NCBI RefSeq assembly: GCF_013283745.1 | Contig: NZ_JABSTZ010000001.1 | Coordinates: forward strand, 364,406-428,405 | Length of the DNA stretch: 64,000 bases | Source: Aeromicrobium stalagmiti | GTDB taxonomy: Bacteria > Actinomycetota > Actinomycetes > Propionibacteriales > Nocardioidaceae | Reading direction: 5' to 3' | Shown: positions 7,415 to 16,386 of the stretch, piece by piece | Layout: every line of letters starts with the position of its first letter | Position numbering within the stretch: the stretch's first letter is position 1 | Notes under the pieces: model-generated | What the model saw: the letters and a program-made list of their open reading frames with translations, nothing else | Database searches by the model: none | What the model was told of the DNA's origin: nothing | Position numbers and translations under genes: made by a program

Positions 7415-8200
7415 TCAGACGGCAGCGTGCAGGCGCGTGAACGCCAGCGCCTCCAGGAGGTCGGCCTCGCGCTCGGCCGGGTCCTTGGCCTTGCGGGTGT
7501 TGATCTCGACGACGATCTCGCCGGTGAACCCGGAGGCCGCGACGGCGGACAGGAACTCCTCGCACGGCTGGGTGCCACGGCCGGGGATCATGTGCTCGTC
7601 CTTCGCCGACCCGGAGCCGTCGGCGATGTGCACGTGCGCCAGGCGCGGGCCGAGCGCCTCGGCCATCGCCACGGGGTCGCCGCCGGCGGTCGAGCTGTGC
7701 GAGAGGTCGAGGGTCACGTGGGCGTAGTCCTGCTCGACGGGGTCCCAGCCCGGGGCGTATGCCTGGAACTCACGCTTGCCGGTGCGCCACGGATACATGT
7801 TCTCGACGGCGTAGGTGATGCCGTGCTGCTGCTCGAGGTCGGCGATGCCCTCGACGAACGTCCTGGCGTAGTCGCGCTGCCAGCGGAACGGAGGGTGCAC
7901 CACGACGACCGAGGCGCCGACCTCGTGGGCCATCTCGGCGCTGCGGTGCAGCTTGCCCCACGGGTCGCTGCCCCACACCCGCTGCGTCACGAGCAGGCAG
8001 GGTGAGTGGACCGAGACCACCGGGAGCTCGTGGAACGCGCTCAGCGCCTTGATCGCGGTGATGTCGGCGCTGACGTCGTCGATGCCGACCATGACCTCGA
8101 CCCCGTCGTAGCCGAGCCGGGCAGCCGCCTCGAACCCGCTCGCGGTCGACCCCGGATAGACCGAGGAGGTCGAGAGGGAGACGCGGAGGGGATCAGGCAC
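7415..8200 (-). CDS. sugar phosphate isomerase/epimerase-like TIM barrel
   Basis: A xylose-isomerase-like TIM barrel of about 261 residues. Visible metal and substrate blocks are VSVHSPC, VVVHPP, YAVENMYP, HVTLDLSHSS, LAHVHIADGSG and GEIVVEINTR, the usual Glu/Asp/His pattern of AP-endonuclease-2 barrels. It corresponds to Rv0498 next to ppx1. I prefer the GTG at 8200 (MPDPLRVSLS): TACAGT (8213-8208, minus strand) lies 7 nt upstream, consistent with a leaderless start. A GTG at 8209 is possible. The substrate is unknown. Confidence 0.83.
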   Translation of the reverse strand: MPDPLRVSLSTSSVYPGSTASGFEAAARLGYDGVEVMVGIDDVSADITAIKALSAFHELPVVSVHSPCLLVTQRVWGSDPWGKLHRSAEMAHEVGASVVVVHPPFRWQRDYARTFVEGIADLEQQHGITYAVENMYPWRTGKREFQAYAPGWDPVEQDYAHVTLDLSHSSTAGGDPVAMAEALGPRLAHVHIADGSGSAKDEHMIPGRGTQPCEEFLSAVAASGFTGEIVVEINTRKAKDPAEREADLLEALAFTRLHAAV

Positions 8201-8236
8201 GACTCCCACTGTAGGGCGGAGGGATGAATCGACGGG

Positions 8237-9157
8237 TCAGAGACCGTCGAGATGCTCCAGCAGGACGCCTTCGCGCAACGCCCACGGGCAGATCTCGAGC
8301 TCGGTCAGGTCGAAGAGGTCCATCGTCGCCTCGGCCACGATCGCACCGGCCTGGATCTGGTGGGCCCGGTCCGGCGAGACGCCCGGCAGGTGCAGGACGC
8401 CGTCGGCCGGCAGGGTCCGCAGCTGCTCGACGAGGGGCGACAGGTCGCGCTTGTGGAGGACCCGGCGGACGAAGCGTCCCTCCGACGACGGCGCCGCACC
8501 ACAGATGCGGGCCAGCGACCGGAACGTCTTGCTGGTGGCCACCGCACGATCGAACGAGCCGCCACGCAGCACGGCACCCGCCTCGTCGGCGATCGTCGCC
8601 CGCACGTGCAGCCGCAGCTCGGCCTGGCTGCGGCCGGCGTCGAGCCACTCCCGGGTGAGCCGTCCGGCGCCGAGCGCCATCGACTGGGCGACGTCGGGCG
8701 ACTCGTCGGAGCCGGCGCCGATCTCGAGCGAGCCTCCGCCGATGTCGAAGACTCCGAGTCGACCGGCCGACCAGCCGAACCAGCGGCGCACCGCGAGGAA
8801 CGTCAGCCGTGCCTCGTCCTCGCCAGCCAGCACCTGCAGGTCGACCCCGCTGGACTCGGTGACCCGCGCGATGACGTCGTCGGCGTTGACAGCGTCGCGC
8901 ACGGCCGACGTCGCGAATGCCAGGATCGTCGTGCAGCCCTTGTCCTCGGCCTCGGCACGCGCCTCGATGACGTACTTGACGAGCCGCGAGATGCCCTCCT
9001 CGGTGACCGCGTTGTCAGCGTCGAGGTGCTCCGCGAGACGCAGCGGCTCCTTGTAGGAGTGCGCCGCGACCGGGGGGCCGCCGCGGAACGCGTCGACCAC
9101 CAGGAGGTGCCCGGTGTTGGATCCGATGTCGAGGACGCCCATGCGCATGCGCCCCAT
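8237..9157 (-). CDS. Ppx/GppA family phosphatase
   Basis: A 306-residue member of the ASKHA fold that hydrolyses polyphosphate and/or pppGpp. The phosphate-1 motif VLDIGSNTGHLLVVD is at the N-terminus and the phosphate-2 motif LGVFDIGGGSLEIGAGS is central; ALGAGRLTR is typical of the family. It matches Rv0496 (Ppx1) in both position and length. The ATG at 9157 is supported by GGGGAG 7-8 nt upstream; the extra residues available further upstream look untranslated. A gap of about 36 nt separates it from the isomerase-like gene. Confidence 0.92.
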   Translation of the reverse strand: MGRMRMGVLDIGSNTGHLLVVDAFRGGPPVAAHSYKEPLRLAEHLDADNAVTEEGISRLVKYVIEARAEAEDKGCTTILAFATSAVRDAVNADDVIARVTESSGVDLQVLAGEDEARLTFLAVRRWFGWSAGRLGVFDIGGGSLEIGAGSDESPDVAQSMALGAGRLTREWLDAGRSQAELRLHVRATIADEAGAVLRGGSFDRAVATSKTFRSLARICGAAPSSEGRFVRRVLHKRDLSPLVEQLRTLPADGVLHLPGVSPDRAHQIQAGAIVAEATMDLFDLTELEICPWALREGVLLEHLDGL

Positions 9158-9213
9158 TCTGGCACTCCCCGGTGGCCGGGCCGGGTGCGGCAAGGCCGGA
9201 TAGACTCCAGCGG

Positions 9214-9957
9214 ATGCCAGAAGTCGAGCTCGGATTCCCACGGACGTACGTGGAGTTCGCCCATCCCACCGATGCGGACGAGGTCTTCCGCTGCGACCTG
9301 ACCTGGCTCACGTCGCGCTGGACCTGCATCTTCGGGCAGGGCTGCCCCGGCATCTACGAGAGCAGTCCCGAGGCCGGGTGCTGCACGCTGGGCGCACACT
9401 TCGCCGACGACGAGGACGCCGAGCGCACCCGGGCGGTCATGGAGCGACTCACCCCCGAGCAGTGGGAGAACCACGACGAGGGCCACCGCGGCGGCTGGAC
9501 CGAGAAGGACGACGACGGCGAGCTCAAGACCCGCGCCTTCGAGGGCGCGTGCATCTTCCACAACTCCCGCGGCTTCGAGGGCGGCTACGGCTGCGCGCTG
9601 CACGGACACGCCCTCGCCAACGACCTCTTGCCCCACACCGTCAAGCCCGACGTCTGCTGGCAGCTGCCGCTGCGTCGACAGTTCCGCGACGTCGACCGCG
9701 GCGACGGCACGACCTACACCGAGACCCAGATCGGCGAGTACACCCGCGCAGGCTGGGGACCCGGCGGTGCCGACCTCGACTGGTACTGCTCGTCCAACAC
9801 CGAGGCGCACGTCGGGACCGAGCCCGTCTACGTGTCCAACCGCGACGAGCTGACGGCCCTGATGGGCGAGGCCGGCTATGCCGAGCTGGCCCGTCATTGC
9901 AGGGACCACGAGGCTCGCGGGGCCAATACACCACACCTCGCCGACCCCCTGCGCTGA
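9214..9957 (+). CDS. Cys-rich conserved actinobacterial protein, function unknown
   Basis: A 247-residue soluble protein. Its Cys/His-containing blocks are FRCDLTWLTSRWTCIFGQGC, GCCTLGAHF, GACIFHNSRG, GCALHGHAL, DVCWQLP and DWYCSS. This spacing recalls the Cys-rich YkgJ/DUF3109 putative metal-cluster proteins, but I cannot assign it firmly. No signal peptide is visible. TAGACT (9201-9206) stands 7 nt before the ATG, so the mRNA is probably leaderless. It is divergent from the ppx gene. Confidence 0.8.
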   Translation: MPEVELGFPRTYVEFAHPTDADEVFRCDLTWLTSRWTCIFGQGCPGIYESSPEAGCCTLGAHFADDEDAERTRAVMERLTPEQWENHDEGHRGGWTEKDDDGELKTRAFEGACIFHNSRGFEGGYGCALHGHALANDLLPHTVKPDVCWQLPLRRQFRDVDRGDGTTYTETQIGEYTRAGWGPGGADLDWYCSSNTEAHVGTEPVYVSNRDELTALMGEAGYAELARHCRDHEARGANTPHLADPLR

Positions 9958-9999
9958 CCCCCTGACCCACCGTGATCCGCTGCTGGGTCAGAATGCCGT

Positions 10000-10638
10000 A
10001 TGCATCTCGATCACGTATCTTTTGCCGTCGGCGCCGATGGTCTCGCCGGCACGACCGCCGAGCTCGGTCGTCTGCTCGGTGCGACGTTCGTCGACGGCGG
10101 TGCCCACCCCCGCTTCGGCACCCGCAACATGATCCTGCCGCTCAAGAACCGCCAGTACCTCGAAGTCGTCGAGGTGCTCGACCACCCGGCGTCCGACAAG
10201 GCCGCGTTCGGCCAGGCCGTGCGCGAGCGCTCCAACGCCGGTGGCGGCTGGATGGCGTGGTGCGTCTCGGTCGACGAGATGACCGAGGTCGAGCACCGCA
10301 TCGGTCGCCACGCGGTGCCCGGCAACCGTCGCCGCCCCGACGGGTTCAACCTGCAGTGGCGCCAGATCGGCACCAGCAGCATGCGTGCCGACCCGCAGCT
10401 GCCCTACGTCACGTGCTGGGACATCGACCCGGCGGAGCACCCGTCGCAGATGGCCGACTCCGAGATCGAGCTCGTCGCGATGGACATCGCCGGATCGCCG
10501 CAGCGTCTCTCCGACTGGCTCGGTGAGCCTGCCGTCGACGCGCTGGAGCAGATCGACGTTAACTGGACGGCCCCGCACGGACTGCCCGGCATCATGGCGC
10601 TGACGTTCAGGACCCCCGCGGGCGACATCAGGATCTGA
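10000..10638 (+). CDS. VOC family (glyoxalase-like) protein
   Basis: A 212-residue protein opening with MHLDHVSFAVGADGLAGTTA, the start of a glyoxalase/dioxygenase-fold module (Glyoxalase_3-like), followed by FGTRNMILPLKNRQYLEVVEVLD. His4 and Glu (YLEVVE) are the likely metal ligands. The C-terminal half reads as a second, degenerate module. Reaction and substrate are unknown. The reading frame overlaps the converging membrane gene by 11 nt at the 3' ends. Confidence 0.82.
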   Translation: MHLDHVSFAVGADGLAGTTAELGRLLGATFVDGGAHPRFGTRNMILPLKNRQYLEVVEVLDHPASDKAAFGQAVRERSNAGGGWMAWCVSVDEMTEVEHRIGRHAVPGNRRRPDGFNLQWRQIGTSSMRADPQLPYVTCWDIDPAEHPSQMADSEIELVAMDIAGSPQRLSDWLGEPAVDALEQIDVNWTAPHGLPGIMALTFRTPAGDIRI

Positions 10639-11290
10639 CCCGGCCCGCTCCCTGCTGGTGCGCCAGCTCCAGCTGGGGCGCCACCTCGGTGAGCCGTCCC
10701 CGCTGCCACAGCGCGTGCACGACGACTCCGGCGATGAGCGACCCCACCGCCCCGAGCGTCATGTCGCTCAGGGTGTCGGCATACGCGCCCAGTCGTTCCG
10801 GCGACCACCGCAGGAACGCGAAGTACTCCGCGATCTCCCAGACGAGCGCGGCGCTGACGCCGAACGCGATCGCCCGCTCGACCACGGCTCCGAGCGATGA
10901 CGAGCGGTGCATCGTCAGGAGGATGACCGCGGCGGTCAGCAGGCCGGTGTTGGCGAAGTGCATCACGTTGTCGAACGACTCGATCGAGTCGTAGAAGTCG
11001 AGCTGGTTGCCGAGGGTGTCGGTGAGGCAGGCGATCGTGATCAGGAAGTCGGCGGCCCACGGGAACGACGCCCGTTGGCGCCACCACACGAGCCACACGA
11101 TCGGCACGGCGAACGCGGCGAGCGGGTAGCTGACGGCACGCGGCACGAGGCCCTTGCCGTCGAGGTTGCCGAACCCCGGGATCATGACCGCGAGCGTCAG
11201 CAGCGCGACGAGACCGGCCTTGGCCGCCAGGTCGAACGACCGGATGAACGACGGAGCCTCGTAGCGGGTGATCACGGCGGCAGACGTCAC
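10628..11290 (-). CDS. DUF2238/YjdF-like integral membrane protein
   Basis: A 220-residue protein with about six membrane segments. The blocks TDTLGNQLDFYDSIESFDNV plus MHFANTG, and WEIAEYFAF with YADTLSDMTLGAVGSLIAG, resemble the DUF2238/YjdF family with its conserved Asp, His and Glu inside the membrane. No function is known. The start is GTG at 11290 with TAGACT (11302-11297, minus strand) 6 nt upstream, which suggests a leaderless transcript. It is divergent from the alpha/beta hydrolase. Confidence 0.72.
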   Translation of the reverse strand: MTSAAVITRYEAPSFIRSFDLAAKAGLVALLTLAVMIPGFGNLDGKGLVPRAVSYPLAAFAVPIVWLVWWRQRASFPWAADFLITIACLTDTLGNQLDFYDSIESFDNVMHFANTGLLTAAVILLTMHRSSSLGAVVERAIAFGVSAALVWEIAEYFAFLRWSPERLGAYADTLSDMTLGAVGSLIAGVVVHALWQRGRLTEVAPQLELAHQQGAGRVRS

Positions 11291-11380
11291 CGACCGAGTC
11301 TAGGCTCACGCCCGACTCCCCGGACCGTCGACACCGCGAGAGCCCTGGCGCGAGGCACGGAGCCGGTCGTACCCTGCCGC

Positions 11381-12172
11381 ATGGAGACCACCACGTCGGC
11401 CGACGGCACGACCCTCGCGTTCGACCGGCTGGGGTCCGGTCCGCCCGTCGTGCTCCTCGCCGGTGCCACCTGCACCCGCGGCGTGACCGCCCCTCTGGCC
11501 GAGGCGCTGGCAGCGCACCTCACGGTGCTCAACGTCGACCGGCGCGGGCGTGGCGGCAGCGACGACCGGAGCAGCCGACCGCCCTACCTCGTCGAGCGCG
11601 AGGTCGAGGACGTCGCCGCGCTCGTCCGGACCGTCGGCGGCGCTGCGGCGGTCTACGGCCACTCCTCGGGAGCCGCACTCGCCCTGCACGCGGCGGCCGC
11701 CGACATCGGCGTGACCCGGCTGGTGATGCACGACGCCCCCTACAGCCCGCCCGGCGCCGAGCAGCGGGCCCGTGACTGGCACGAGTCCCTGCTGACGACG
11801 CTGGCGGACGGCCGCCGGGGTGACGCGATCGCGATGTTCCTCGCCATGGTCGGCATGCCGGACCAGGTGCTCGCGGGCCTGCGCGAAGGGTCCGCGTGGC
11901 CGGCCATGGAGGCCGTCGCACCGACGCTGGCCTACGACTCCGCAGCGATGGGCGACCGCGACGGCGGTCTGGTCCCCGCCGATCTGCTCGGTGCGATCGA
12001 CGTGCCCACCTTGGTCGTCGTCGGGGGTGCCGACCACGGCTTCATGGTCGACGTCGCGCGCTCGCTCGTCTCGGGCCTGCCCGACGCCCGGCTCGAGCAC
12101 CTCGTCGGCGCCGGTCACGACGTCGGCGCCGACGTCGTGGCTCCGCGCATCCTGCCGTTCCTGCTCGAGTGA
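11381..12172 (+). CDS. alpha/beta hydrolase
   Basis: A 263-residue soluble hydrolase. The nucleophile elbow is GHSSGAAL, the oxyanion region is VVLLAGATCTRG, the late acid lies in VVVGGADHGFM and the catalytic His in VGAGHDVGAD. It starts METTTSADGTTLAFDRLGSG at 11381, where the family fold begins; the frame is open upstream but shows no domain there. A TACCCT box ends 5 nt before the ATG. The substrate is not predictable. Confidence 0.88.
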   Translation: METTTSADGTTLAFDRLGSGPPVVLLAGATCTRGVTAPLAEALAAHLTVLNVDRRGRGGSDDRSSRPPYLVEREVEDVAALVRTVGGAAAVYGHSSGAALALHAAAADIGVTRLVMHDAPYSPPGAEQRARDWHESLLTTLADGRRGDAIAMFLAMVGMPDQVLAGLREGSAWPAMEAVAPTLAYDSAAMGDRDGGLVPADLLGAIDVPTLVVVGGADHGFMVDVARSLVSGLPDARLEHLVGAGHDVGADVVAPRILPFLLE

Positions 12173-12207
12173 CCGGTCCTGTCGGTGCCCTGACCTAGGC
12201 TGGCGCC

Positions 12208-13584
12208 ATGGCCAGCACCAAGACAGCTCGACCCGCCTACGTGTGCGCCGACTGCGGATGGACGACGAGCAAGTGGGTCGGTCGGTGCGGCGAGTGCCAG
12301 GCGTGGGGCACGGTCGACGTCGCCGCGCCCGCTCGCGCCGGACGCACCCAGGCGGCCCCGGTCACGACACCGGCCGTCCCGATCAGCCAGGTCGCGGTCG
12401 AGACCGCCCGGTCCGTCGGCTCGGGCATCGGCGAGCTCGACCGCGTGCTCGGCGGCGGCGTGGTGCCCGGAGGGGTCCTGCTGCTGGCCGGCGAGCCGGG
12501 TGTCGGCAAGTCGACATTGCTCCTGGAGGTCGCAGCGCGCTGGGCCCGCGCCGGCCGTCGCACCCTCTACGTCACCGGCGAGGAGTCCGCGGCGCAGGTC
12601 AGGCTCCGGGCCGAACGCACCGGCGCGGTCGACGACAATCTCTACCTCGCGGCCGAGACCGACCTCGGCGGGGTCCTCACCCACATCGAGACCGTCAGGC
12701 CGAGCCTGCTGATCGTCGACTCCGTGCAGACGATCGGCTCGGCCGACGTCGACGGTGTCCCCGGCGGCGTGACCCAGGTGCGCGAGGTGGCCTCCGCGGT
12801 CATCCAGCGCGCCAAGCGCGACAGCATCGCGACCCTGCTGGTCGGCCACGTGACCAAGGACGGCTCGGTCGCCGGGCCCCGCGTGCTCGAGCACCTCGTC
12901 GACGTGGTGCTGCAGTTCGAGGGCGACCGCACCTCCCGCCTGCGCCTGCTCCGCGCCGTCAAGAACCGCTTCGGCCCCGTCGACGAGATCGGCTGCTTCG
13001 ACCTCGTCGACGACGGCATCGTCGAGGTGCCCGACCCCACCGGGCTGTTCGTCTCGCGCCACGACCAGCCCGTCGCCGGCACCTGTGTCACGGTCACGAT
13101 GGAGGGACGCCGTCCGCTCCTCGCCGAGGTGCAGGCGCTCAGCGTCGCCTCCACGACGCCGTCCCCGCGGCGCACGTCGAGCGGCCTCGACTCGTCGCGG
13201 GTGGCCATGATCCTCGCGGTGCTCACCAAGCACTGCGGCATCCCCCTCGGCCAGCTCGACGTCTATACCGCCTCGGTCGGGGGCGCGCGGCTCATCGAGC
13301 CGTCTGTCGACCTGGCCCTGGCCGTCGCGACGCTCTCGGCGGTGTCGGGCATCGCGGCGACCCCCGACCTGGTGGCCATCGGCGAGGTCGGGCTGGCCGG
13401 AGAGGTCCGCAAGGTGAGCAACCTGGCCGCCCGGCTGCGCGAGGCCGAGCGCATCGGGTTCAAGCGCGCGGTGGTCCCCGCCGGCTCCGAGGGGCTCGAC
13501 ACGATCTCGTCGACGATGTCGATCCGAGCGGTCCACACGATCGCCGAGGCCGTGGAGTGCCTGGACGTCTCCAGCCTCGCCTGA
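12208..13584 (+). CDS. radA: DNA repair protein RadA
   Basis: A branch-migration ATPase of recombination repair. Four parts are visible in order: an N-terminal zinc finger (VCADCGWTTSKWVGRCGECQ), the RecA-like core with Walker A GEPGVGKSTLLLE and LLIVDSVQT as Walker B, the RadA-specific KNRFG motif (AVKNRFGPVDEIG), and a C-terminal Lon-protease-like domain (VYTASVGGARLIEPSVDLAL). The length of 458 aa is typical. TAGGCT (12196-12201) lies 6 nt before the ATG, so the mRNA is probably leaderless. disA follows 43 nt later, as in Rv3585-Rv3586; RadA is known to modulate DisA in other bacteria. Confidence 0.96.
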   Translation: MASTKTARPAYVCADCGWTTSKWVGRCGECQAWGTVDVAAPARAGRTQAAPVTTPAVPISQVAVETARSVGSGIGELDRVLGGGVVPGGVLLLAGEPGVGKSTLLLEVAARWARAGRRTLYVTGEESAAQVRLRAERTGAVDDNLYLAAETDLGGVLTHIETVRPSLLIVDSVQTIGSADVDGVPGGVTQVREVASAVIQRAKRDSIATLLVGHVTKDGSVAGPRVLEHLVDVVLQFEGDRTSRLRLLRAVKNRFGPVDEIGCFDLVDDGIVEVPDPTGLFVSRHDQPVAGTCVTVTMEGRRPLLAEVQALSVASTTPSPRRTSSGLDSSRVAMILAVLTKHCGIPLGQLDVYTASVGGARLIEPSVDLALAVATLSAVSGIAATPDLVAIGEVGLAGEVRKVSNLAARLREAERIGFKRAVVPAGSEGLDTISSTMSIRAVHTIAEAVECLDVSSLA

Positions 13585-13627
13585 CGCCCCGTAGACTGTC
13601 TGCCAACGAAGCGGAGGGGATGGGGAC

Positions 13628-14728
13628 ATGGCGACGGCTGCAGAACGTCTGGCGGCGTCTCTCGACGTGTCCACGCGCATGCGCGCGACCCTCTCGTCCG
13701 TCGCCCCGGGCACCTCGCTGCGTGAAGGGCTCGAGCGCATCCTCCGCGGTCGCACCGGCGCCCTGATCGTCATCGGCCACGACAAGAGCGTCGAGGCGAT
13801 CTCGACCGGCGGGTTCGCCCTCGACGTGCCGTTCACCGCCACGGGCCTGCGCGAGCTCGCCAAGATGGACGGCGCGATCATCCTCGACAAGGATGCGAGC
13901 CGCATCGTCATGGCCGGCGTGCACCTCATGCCCGATCCGTCGATCCCGACCGAGGAGACCGGCACCCGCCACCGCACGGCCGACCGGGTCGCCCGCCAGA
14001 CCGGCGTGCCCGTGATCTCGGTGTCGGCCTCGATGCACATCATCGCGCTCTACCTCGAGACGCTCCGCCACGTCCTCGAGGACACCGGCGCGGTCCTCGG
14101 CCGCGCCAACCAGGCGCTCCAGACCCTCGAGCGCTATCGCAACCGCCTCGACGAGGTCTCCGACGCCCTGTCGGCCCTCGAGATCGAGGACCTCGTCACG
14201 GTCCGCGACGTCTCCGCCGTGGCCCAGCGCCTCGAGATGGTCAGCCGCATCGCCGGCGAGATCGACACCTACGTGCTCGAGCTCGGCACCGACGGCCGCC
14301 TCCTGGCGCTGCAGCTCGAGGAGCTCATCGCCGGCGTCGACGCCGAGCGCGAGCTCATCATCCGCGACTACATGCCGACCGGACGCCGCGGCCGTCCGCT
14401 CGAGGCGGTGCTGGCCGAGCTTGCCGCGATCGAGTCGACCCACCTGGTCGACCTCGGCGCCGTCGCCCGGGCGTTGCGCATCGGCACCGAGGAGACGCTC
14501 GACGGCCCCCTGGCCCCCCGCGGCTACCGGCTGCTCGCGCGCATCCCGCGTCTGCCCATCTCGGTCGTCGAGGGCCTCATCGAGCACTTCGGCTCGCTGC
14601 AGAAGCTGCTCGCTGCGAGCATCGAGGACCTCCAGAACGTCGACGGCGTCGGCGACCTGCGCGCCCGTGGCGTCCGCGAGGGCCTGTCCCGCCTCGCGGA
14701 GTCCAGCATCCTCGAGCGCTACGTCTAG
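13628..14728 (+). CDS. disA: DNA integrity scanning diadenylate cyclase DisA
   Basis: The enzyme makes c-di-AMP from two ATP and binds branched DNA. The DAC domain shows MDGAIILDKDASRI (DGA motif) and ETGTRHRTADRVARQTGVPV (RHR motif). A helical spine follows, and the C-terminus carries a helix-hairpin-helix region (LQNVDGVGDLRARGVREGL). The length of 366 aa is typical. Unlike radA it has a leader: TAGACT at 13592-13597 and the Shine-Dalgarno GGAGGGG before ATG 13628, so it may also have its own promoter. Confidence 0.96.
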   Translation: MATAAERLAASLDVSTRMRATLSSVAPGTSLREGLERILRGRTGALIVIGHDKSVEAISTGGFALDVPFTATGLRELAKMDGAIILDKDASRIVMAGVHLMPDPSIPTEETGTRHRTADRVARQTGVPVISVSASMHIIALYLETLRHVLEDTGAVLGRANQALQTLERYRNRLDEVSDALSALEIEDLVTVRDVSAVAQRLEMVSRIAGEIDTYVLELGTDGRLLALQLEELIAGVDAERELIIRDYMPTGRRGRPLEAVLAELAAIESTHLVDLGAVARALRIGTEETLDGPLAPRGYRLLARIPRLPISVVEGLIEHFGSLQKLLAASIEDLQNVDGVGDLRARGVREGLSRLAESSILERYV

Positions 14729-14747
14729 CAGCCGCTCGTCCGGCGGC

Positions 14748-15437
14748 CTACTCGTCAGCCGGCTTCGTCGTGCCCTTCGGCGGCTTGGGCGTGGCGGTGG
14801 TCTTCGTGGCCGTGGGCTTGGGGGCCGGCCTGTTCTCGAGGTCGAACGTCGCCTTGCCCGGCTCTCCGCCGAGCGTGCCGATCTGCACGGTGTACTTGCC
14901 CGGCGAGGCGAAGTCCTCCTTCGAGGTGCACTTCGAGCCCGACCCCCGACCGGTCCACTGGACCGTCGCGAGGGTCGACCAGCCGGGCGTGATCGCGACC
15001 GGGTCGGTCAGGGGCGACACCTTGCAGACCGTGGAGTCCCAGACCGCGGTGCCGTTGGCGCTGATGACCGCGATCGCGTCGGCGTCGGCCGGGGTCAGGG
15101 TGCACGCCTTGCTCGCGGTCGAGCTCACGACGAGCCCGATCTCGACCGCTGCACGGGTGAGCTGCCCTGAGCGGACCGTCGGAGTGATGCGGACCTTCTC
15201 GGGATCGCACGCCGCGGCATCGCTCACCAGGGCCACGTCGACGAGGCCGTCGACCTTGGCCTCCGGCGTCGGAGCCGTCGTGGGGGCCGGTGTGGTCGCC
15301 GTCGCCTTGGCGGTCGGCTCATCGACGTCGCTGCCACCGGCCACCTGGAGGACCAGCCAGACGATCGCGATGACGCCTGCCAGCAGGAGGAGTCGACGTC
15401 GCCAGTAGACCTCGGCGGGCAACCTGCGCTGACTCAC
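14748..15437 (-). CDS. membrane-anchored protein of unknown function (Rv3587c position)
   Basis: A 229-residue protein: short basic cytoplasmic N-terminus (SQRRLPAEVYWRRR), one membrane helix (LLLLAGVIAIVWLVLQVAG), a Thr/Ala/Pro spacer, an extracellular beta-rich domain with four cysteines (AAACDPEK, KACTL, TVCKV, SKCTS), and a Lys/Pro/Thr tail. No family is recognised. It sits between disA and mutY like Rv3587c. I choose the GTG at 15437 because TATCGT (15449-15444, minus strand) is 6 nt upstream; GTG 15443 would overlap that spacing. Confidence 0.75.
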   Translation of the reverse strand: MSQRRLPAEVYWRRRLLLLAGVIAIVWLVLQVAGGSDVDEPTAKATATTPAPTTAPTPEAKVDGLVDVALVSDAAACDPEKVRITPTVRSGQLTRAAVEIGLVVSSTASKACTLTPADADAIAVISANGTAVWDSTVCKVSPLTDPVAITPGWSTLATVQWTGRGSGSKCTSKEDFASPGKYTVQIGTLGGEPGKATFDLENRPAPKPTATKTTATPKPPKGTTKPADE

Positions 15438-15483
15438 GGTCACACGATATGCGGGTCGGGGCCCGTGCGAAGATCGACGCGCC

Positions 15484-16386
15484 ATGACGTCACCGAAGCC
15501 TCCACTCCCGCTCACGGACCTGACCCACCTGCACGAGGACGTCCTCGACTGGTTCGAGGGGGCCGCCCGCGACCTGCCGTGGCGCCGAGACACCTCGCCG
15601 TGGTCGGTCATGGTCTCGGAGTTCATGCTGCAGCAGACACCCGTGATCCGCGTGCTGCCGGTCTACGCGGCGTGGATGGACCGGTGGCCCACACCGGCAG
15701 CGCTCGCCGCCGAGGCCACTGGTGAGGCCGTCCGCGCCTGGGGACGGCTCGGCTACCCGCGGCGGGCGCTTCGGCTGCACGCGGCCGCGACGGTGATCGT
15801 CGAGCGCCACGGCGGCGAGGTGCCTCGGACGCGCGAGGAGCTGCTCGCCCTGCCGGGCGTCGGCGACTACACCGCGGCCGCGATCGAGTCGTTCGCGTTC
15901 AGCGGTCGGGCCGTGGTCATGGACACCAACGTCCGGCGCGTCTTCGCCCGGGTCGTGTCGGGTGTCCAGTTCCCTGCGACGGCCGTGACTGCCGCGGAGC
16001 GGGCGCTCGCCACGGCCCTCCTGCCGATCGACGACGCCCATCGGTGGGCCGCCGCCACGATGGAGCTCGGGGCGGTCGTCTGCACGGCCCGTTCACCCCG
16101 CTGCGACGAGTGCCCCGTCGCCTCGCTGTGCCGGTGGCGCGCGGCGGGCTATCCGGCCCACGACGGCCCGGCGCGGCGCGGCCAAGCCTGGGACGGCACC
16201 GACCGGCAGTGTCGCGGACGACTGATGGCGGTCCTGCGCGAAGCGCCCGGGCCGGTGCCGAAGACAGCGCTCGACGCCGTCTGGCCCGATGCGCTCCAGC
16301 GCGAGCGCTGCCTCGACGGGCTCGTCGCCGACGAGCTGGTCGAGCCCGTCGGCGACGACTCGTTCGCGCTACCGGGCCAGCGCTGA
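15484..16386 (+). CDS. mutY: A/G-specific adenine DNA glycosylase MutY
   Basis: A 300-residue base-excision enzyme that removes adenine opposite 8-oxoguanine. The catalytic Glu lies in EFMLQQTPV, the helix-hairpin-helix is LPGVGDYTAAAI, the catalytic Asp is in VMDTNVRRVF, and the 4Fe-4S ligands follow C-x6-C-x2-C-x5-C in VCTARSPRCDECPVASLC. The C-terminal NUDIX-like recognition domain is reduced to a short winged-helix-like tail, as in other short actinobacterial forms. The 3' end overlaps the convergent tetR gene by 18 nt. Confidence 0.94.
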   Translation: MTSPKPPLPLTDLTHLHEDVLDWFEGAARDLPWRRDTSPWSVMVSEFMLQQTPVIRVLPVYAAWMDRWPTPAALAAEATGEAVRAWGRLGYPRRALRLHAAATVIVERHGGEVPRTREELLALPGVGDYTAAAIESFAFSGRAVVMDTNVRRVFARVVSGVQFPATAVTAAERALATALLPIDDAHRWAAATMELGAVVCTARSPRCDECPVASLCRWRAAGYPAHDGPARRGQAWDGTDRQCRGRLMAVLREAPGPVPKTALDAVWPDALQRERCLDGLVADELVEPVGDDSFALPGQR

